DNA of 64,000 nt. It comes from Bacillus norwichensis. Lineage in GTDB: Bacteria > Bacillota > Bacilli > Bacillales > Bacillaceae_C. The notes beneath the pieces are model-generated. The model saw nothing but the letters and a program-made list of their open reading frames with translations, made no database searches and had not been told where the DNA came from. This document shows positions 61,785 through 64,000 of the stretch, piece after piece; the first letter of the stretch is position 1; every line of letters starts with the position of its first letter. Both the position numbers and the translations under genes were made by a program. The stretch is taken from NCBI RefSeq assembly GCF_014836955.1, contig NZ_JACSPV010000009.1, positions 52,407 through 116,406 of the forward strand. Reading direction: 5' to 3'.

Positions 61785-62660
61785 ATGATTGAAAACATTA
61801 CAGTGGTTGGTTCTGGAGTTATGGGGAGGGGAATAGCCTATGTAGCTGCTGCGGCAGGCTACTCAGTTATCCTCACAGATCTAAGTGAAGAAGCCCTTCA
61901 TAAGGCAAAAGAAGAAATAGTGAAAATTGCTGAGAAGGGATTGGCAATAGGGAAAATTACCAACGAAAGGTTCACTCATATTAAAGAGAAATTAGTCTAC
62001 AGTACAGACTTGAAAGAAGCTGCTTCTACTGTGGATTTAATCATTGAAGCTGTTCCAGAAAAAGCAGAGATAAAGAGACAAGTCTTTGAAACATTAGAGG
62101 AATCCGCATCGCCACACTGTCTGTTTGCCACGAACACATCAACGATGAGTCCCACAGAGATTGCCTCTTATGCAAAGCGGCCGGACAAAACAATCGCCAT
62201 GCACTTTTTCAATCCAGTTCATAAAATGCCTTTGGTTGAAATCATTAAGGGATTGGAAACAAGTGAAGAAACGGCAGAAACGATTAAAAATACTGCGGAG
62301 AGGATGGGGAAACAAACTGTTGTCATCAATGAATTTCCGGGTTTTGTTACAAGCAGAATCAGTGCACTTGTTGGAAATGAAGCATTTTATATGCTTCAAG
62401 AAGGCCTTGGAAAACCAGAAGACATTGATAAAGCAATCAAACTGGGTTTGAATTATCCGATGGGACCTTTTGAATTGGCCGATCTGGTTGGATTGGATGT
62501 ACGCTTGAACAACCTGAAATACCTTCATGAGAAACTCGGTGAAAAATATAGACCGGCACCCCTGCTGGAACAATATGTAAAAGCTGGCAGGTTAGGGCGA
62601 AAAAGTGGAAAAGGCGTTTATGATTATACAAATAATGAAAAAGAGTTGATAGAAAAATGA
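61785..62660 (+). CDS. paaH: 3-hydroxyacyl-CoA dehydrogenase PaaH
   Basis: A 291-residue NAD-dependent enzyme with the dinucleotide motif VVGSGVMGRGIAYVAAAAG and the catalytic histidine/glutamate text MHFFNPVHKMPLVEII. It oxidises 3-hydroxyadipyl-CoA in the pathway. It belongs to the 282-290-residue single-domain class (PaaH/Hbd). AAGGAGG precedes the ATG. It overlaps the thiolase gene by four bases. Confidence 0.92.
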   Translation: MIENITVVGSGVMGRGIAYVAAAAGYSVILTDLSEEALHKAKEEIVKIAEKGLAIGKITNERFTHIKEKLVYSTDLKEAASTVDLIIEAVPEKAEIKRQVFETLEESASPHCLFATNTSTMSPTEIASYAKRPDKTIAMHFFNPVHKMPLVEIIKGLETSEETAETIKNTAERMGKQTVVINEFPGFVTSRISALVGNEAFYMLQEGLGKPEDIDKAIKLGLNYPMGPFELADLVGLDVRLNNLKYLHEKLGEKYRPAPLLEQYVKAGRLGRKSGKGVYDYTNNEKELIEK

Positions 62661-63862
62661 GAGAAGTTGTGATAGTAGATGCTGTCAGGACACCATTTGG
62701 CAGGTATAAAGGGGCATTGAAACACATTCGTCCCGATGATTTGGGCGCTGTAGTTATCGAGGCTCTAATCAATCGTAATCCTGGGTTTCCAAAAGAAGAA
62801 ATCGAGGAGGTAGTTCTCGGAAATGCGAACCAGGCAGGGGAAGACAATAGAAACGTTGCCCGTATGTCCACATTATTGGCTGGGCTGCCTTTACATGTTG
62901 CCGGGACAACAGTCAACCGACTGTGCGGATCAGGCCTGGATGCAGTCATGTACGCTGCGAGGGCAATTGCAGTTGGTGATGGCGACATTTTTATTGCCGG
63001 CGGAACGGAGAGTATGACGAGAGCACCGTTGGTCATGGCGAAGCCAGATAAGGAGTTTCCGCGCGGATCAATGGACCTTCAGGATACGACTATCGGGTGG
63101 CGTTTTACCAATCCACAGCTGAAAGAAATGTATGGGGCGGACACGATGCCAGAAACTGCAGAAAATGTTGCGAAGCGTTTCGGTATTACCAGAGAAGAAC
63201 AAGACAAGTTTGCCTTTGAAAGCCAAATGAAGGCTAGGAGGGCAATGGAAGAAAACATTTTTAAGGAAGAAATTGTTCCAGTCGTCTATACAGATAGAAA
63301 GGGAAATGAAATCATTGTAGATCGTGATGAACATCCACGTCCGGATACTTCTCTTGAGAAATTATCAAAACTAAGACCGCTTTTCAATGGAGGAACAGTT
63401 ACTGCTGGGAATGCTTCCGGGGTCAATGATGGAGCCGCCGCTCTTTTACTAATGAGCAAAGTTAAAGCGGAAGAATTGGGACTGAAACCTTTGGGTACTT
63501 ATAAGCTTGGAGCTGTGGCAGGGCTAGATCCGGCTGTTATGGGACTTGGGCCGATTTATTCGAGTAAAAAGGCCTTGGATCGTGCTGGATTAACAGTAGA
63601 TGACATAGATTTGGTGGAACTTAATGAAGCTTTTGCATCCCAGTCATTGCAGTGTATGAAAGAGCTTGGTCTAGATAAGGAAAAGGTGAATGTGAATGGA
63701 GGCGCCATTGCCTTTGGACACCCTCTTGGTGCAAGCGGGGCCAGAATTTTGACCACGCTGCTGTATGAAATGAAAAGGCGGGAGTCAAAATACGGGCTTG
63801 CCACTATGTGTATCGGGGTTGGTCAAGGCATTTCGGTCATCGTCGAAAATAAGGGACGATGA
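62657..63862 (+). CDS. paaJ: Thiolase, likely 3-oxoadipyl-CoA thiolase
   Basis: A 401-residue thiolase with the nucleophilic cysteine in [12 protein letters not shown] (about residue 92), the histidine in [16 protein letters not shown] and the second cysteine in TMCIGVGQG. In this cluster it should release succinyl-CoA and acetyl-CoA from 3-oxoadipyl-CoA. Length and first residues ([18 protein letters not shown]) fit PcaF/PaaJ. It is coupled to paaH and followed by a terminator. Confidence 0.92.
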   Translation: MREVVIVDAVRTPFGRYKGALKHIRPDDLGAVVIEALINRNPGFPKEEIEEVVLGNANQAGEDNRNVARMSTLLAGLPLHVAGTTVNRLCGSGLDAVMYAARAIAVGDGDIFIAGGTESMTRAPLVMAKPDKEFPRGSMDLQDTTIGWRFTNPQLKEMYGADTMPETAENVAKRFGITREEQDKFAFESQMKARRAMEENIFKEEIVPVVYTDRKGNEIIVDRDEHPRPDTSLEKLSKLRPLFNGGTVTAGNASGVNDGAAALLLMSKVKAEELGLKPLGTYKLGAVAGLDPAVMGLGPIYSSKKALDRAGLTVDDIDLVELNEAFASQSLQCMKELGLDKEKVNVNGGAIAFGHPLGASGARILTTLLYEMKRRESKYGLATMCIGVGQGISVIVENKGR

Positions 63863-63866
63863 AGTC

Positions 63867-63903
63867 AAATACCCTTGCTTAATCAAAGTAAGGGTATTTA
63901 TTC
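63867..63903 (+). terminator. Terminator after the thiolase gene
   Basis: AAATACCCTTGCTT and the mirrored AAGTAAGGGTATTT form a near-perfect stem around AATCA, followed by a short T-rich tract. Confidence 0.8.
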
Positions 63904-63932
63904 TAATGTTTGAGGATTATTGACGAAAAGGA

Positions 63933-64000
63933 ATGGAATCGGGCAGGGCGCTTGATTTTTTCGAAGAGTTGGTAAATGAGACATCCAGGAGCAGTTTTAC
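63933..64000 (+). CDS. Possible gene start cut by the window edge
   Basis: An ATG after AAAAGGA opens a frame that stays open to the end of the window (MESGRALDFFEELVNETSRS). The ribosome site is too close to the ATG to be convincing. Too little is present to name a product. Confidence 0.3.
   Translation, partial: MESGRALDFFEELVNETSRSSF

Overview
The window is a chromosomal segment of a low-GC Gram-positive spore former of the Bacillus group (Bacillaceae) with a large integrative conjugative element (ICE) inserted in it. The assignment rests on gene order and on Bacillus-specific small genes: ypgR/cvfC, bacilliredoxin, thyA-dfrA, a DegV protein, ypmR-ypmS, msrA-msrB, a YjcZ-type tiny membrane protein, yozE and yozD all appear in the left 8.5 kb, mostly in one direction, with strong Shine-Dalgarno sites and A/T-rich spacers.

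Layout. (1) 1-10.3 kb: housekeeping backbone (thymidylate/folate synthesis, thiol and methionine-sulfoxide repair, a GDSL lipoprotein, sporulation-type small proteins) and an amidase on the minus strand. (2) About 10.3-50.18 kb: a Tn916/ICEBs1-superfamily ICE of roughly 40 kb. It splits a hotdog thioesterase gene, whose N-terminal part lies at 10142-10303 and whose C-terminal part lies at about 50180-50470. Inside, the left end holds an accessory block: Xre regulator with a second peptide deformylase, an orphan cytosine-C5 methyltransferase, then an unknown protein with an Xre-ImmA/IrrE metallopeptidase and a 41-residue basic peptide. The conjugation module follows in Tn916 order: two YdcP-like proteins, FtsK-like coupling ATPase, oriT, MobT relaxase, TcpD-like, ArdA, TcpE, VirB4-like ATPase, polytopic VirB6-like protein, CwlT-like hydrolase, TcpC. 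Next come about 20 kb of cargo: a broken ISL3 element, efflux pumps with TetR regulators, ABC exporters, acetyltransferases, several decayed resistance-type genes, and a histidine kinase fused to its own response regulator. The element ends with a sigma-like factor, a HTH protein, a strongly structured non-coding segment, a DUF3173 excisionase-like protein and a tyrosine integrase. (3) 50.2-64 kb: a phenylacetate (paa) catabolic region: PaaI-type thioesterase, a Liv-type branched-chain/aromatic-acid ABC transporter on the minus strand, paaK, ferredoxin-NADP reductase, ferredoxin, paaABCD, paaH and a paaJ-type thiolase.

How the genes work together. The right flank suggests uptake (Liv-type transporter), CoA activation (PaaK), ring epoxidation (PaaABC with PaaD), and late beta-oxidation steps (PaaH, thiolase), with thioesterases rescuing CoA. 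No paaE is visible; the FNR and ferredoxin genes sit where the reductase would be expected. The ICE is complete enough by gene content to excise and conjugate, but it also carries many remnants from earlier insertions.

The most interesting items are the folded RNA-like segment upstream of xis (48367-48618), the kinase-regulator fusion, the unknown/ImmA/basic-peptide block at 13.4-15.4 kb, the FNR-ferredoxin pair in place of PaaE, and a 23-residue membrane peptide at 1845-1916. All functional assignments are from sequence reading and family knowledge only; no database search was possible.
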